Source: Rhizobacter sp. Root1221
GTDB taxonomy: Bacteria > Pseudomonadota > Gammaproteobacteria > Burkholderiales > Burkholderiaceae_C
Direction of reading: 5' to 3'
NCBI RefSeq assembly: GCF_001425785.1
Contig: NZ_LMDI01000032.1
Span: forward strand, 1-55,396
Length of the DNA: 55,396 bases
Shown: positions 55,331-55,396 of the stretch, piece after piece
Position numbering within the stretch: position 1 is the first letter of the stretch
Layout: each line of letters begins with the position of its first letter
Translations under genes and position numbers: made by a program
The notes under the pieces: generated by a model
What the model saw: the letters and a program-made list of their open reading frames with translations, nothing else
Told to the model about the DNA's origin: nothing
Database searches by the model: none

Positions 55331-55396
55331 AATAATTTCCCCCTCAGTTGAACAGGGGCGGTTGGGCTGCGGCGAAGGCTTGCGCGGCTTGCCTTC

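Overview
The window is GC-rich DNA from a proteobacterium, most likely a betaproteobacterium of the order Burkholderiales. The basis is the strong G/C third-position bias, ATGA-coupled operons, an ECF sigma factor with DGPF-protein partners, DUF4398/OmpA lipoproteins, and giant RHS-type proteins of the kind common in that order. This placement is an inference from gene content. I see no rRNA, tRNA, CRISPR array or intact insertion sequence.

Layout. Bases 1-1592 carry the end of an IlvD/Edd-family sugar-acid dehydratase and an alpha-ketoglutaric-semialdehyde-type aldehyde dehydrogenase (oxidative pentose or sugar-acid degradation). Bases 1605-4435 (minus) are a four-gene ECF sigma/DGPF/DoxX operon, followed by a small secreted protein (4558-5019, minus) and a lone glycosyltransferase (5197-6441). 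Bases 6920-24178 encode one protein of about 5750 residues: YD/RHS repeats, a large block of RTX-like calcium-binding repeats inserted into them, more YD repeats, a LysM domain, a hydrophobic Gly/Ala segment and a C-terminal domain with a PD-(D/E)xK-like nuclease signature. A 109-residue gene follows after 4 bases and is the likely immunity gene.

Bases 24868-29219 (minus) form a compact four-gene set that I read as a RiPP (modified peptide) biosynthetic locus: an ATP-grasp ligase, a fusion of a recognition-like domain with SagB-type dehydrogenase and YcaO cyclodehydratase, a 68-residue Cys-free Ser/Thr/Gly-rich precursor candidate, and a 2-oxoglutarate/Fe(II) oxygenase. No separate E1-like partner, protease or exporter is present. 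I do not recognise this combination as a characterised pathway, and it is the best candidate here for an undescribed system. A transposase-like remnant and GC-rich palindromes separate it from the toxin locus.

Bases 29554-32718 hold a LysR regulator divergent from an EamA exporter, an AraC regulator and a gamma-glutamylcyclotransferase-like protein. Bases 32868-37104 (minus) pair a periplasmic sugar-binding protein with a hybrid histidine kinase, without transport genes. Bases 37375-47050 are a divergent carbohydrate or polyol locus: FGGY kinase, GlpD-like dehydrogenase and GntR regulator on the minus strand; binding protein, ABC ATPase, permease, aldo/keto reductase and DhnA-type aldolase on the plus strand. 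Two near-identical TGTYATGACA palindromes sit in the shared promoter region. The implied route is import, phosphorylation, FAD-dependent oxidation and aldol cleavage; the substrate is unknown. Bases 47138-53692 encode a 1636-residue secreted protein (beta-propellers, two LamG-like domains, a PKD domain, two c-type haem motifs) next to a GMC flavoprotein oxidoreductase. The window ends with a DUF4398 lipoprotein, an OmpA-like lipoprotein, a terminator and two copies of a 31-base repeat.
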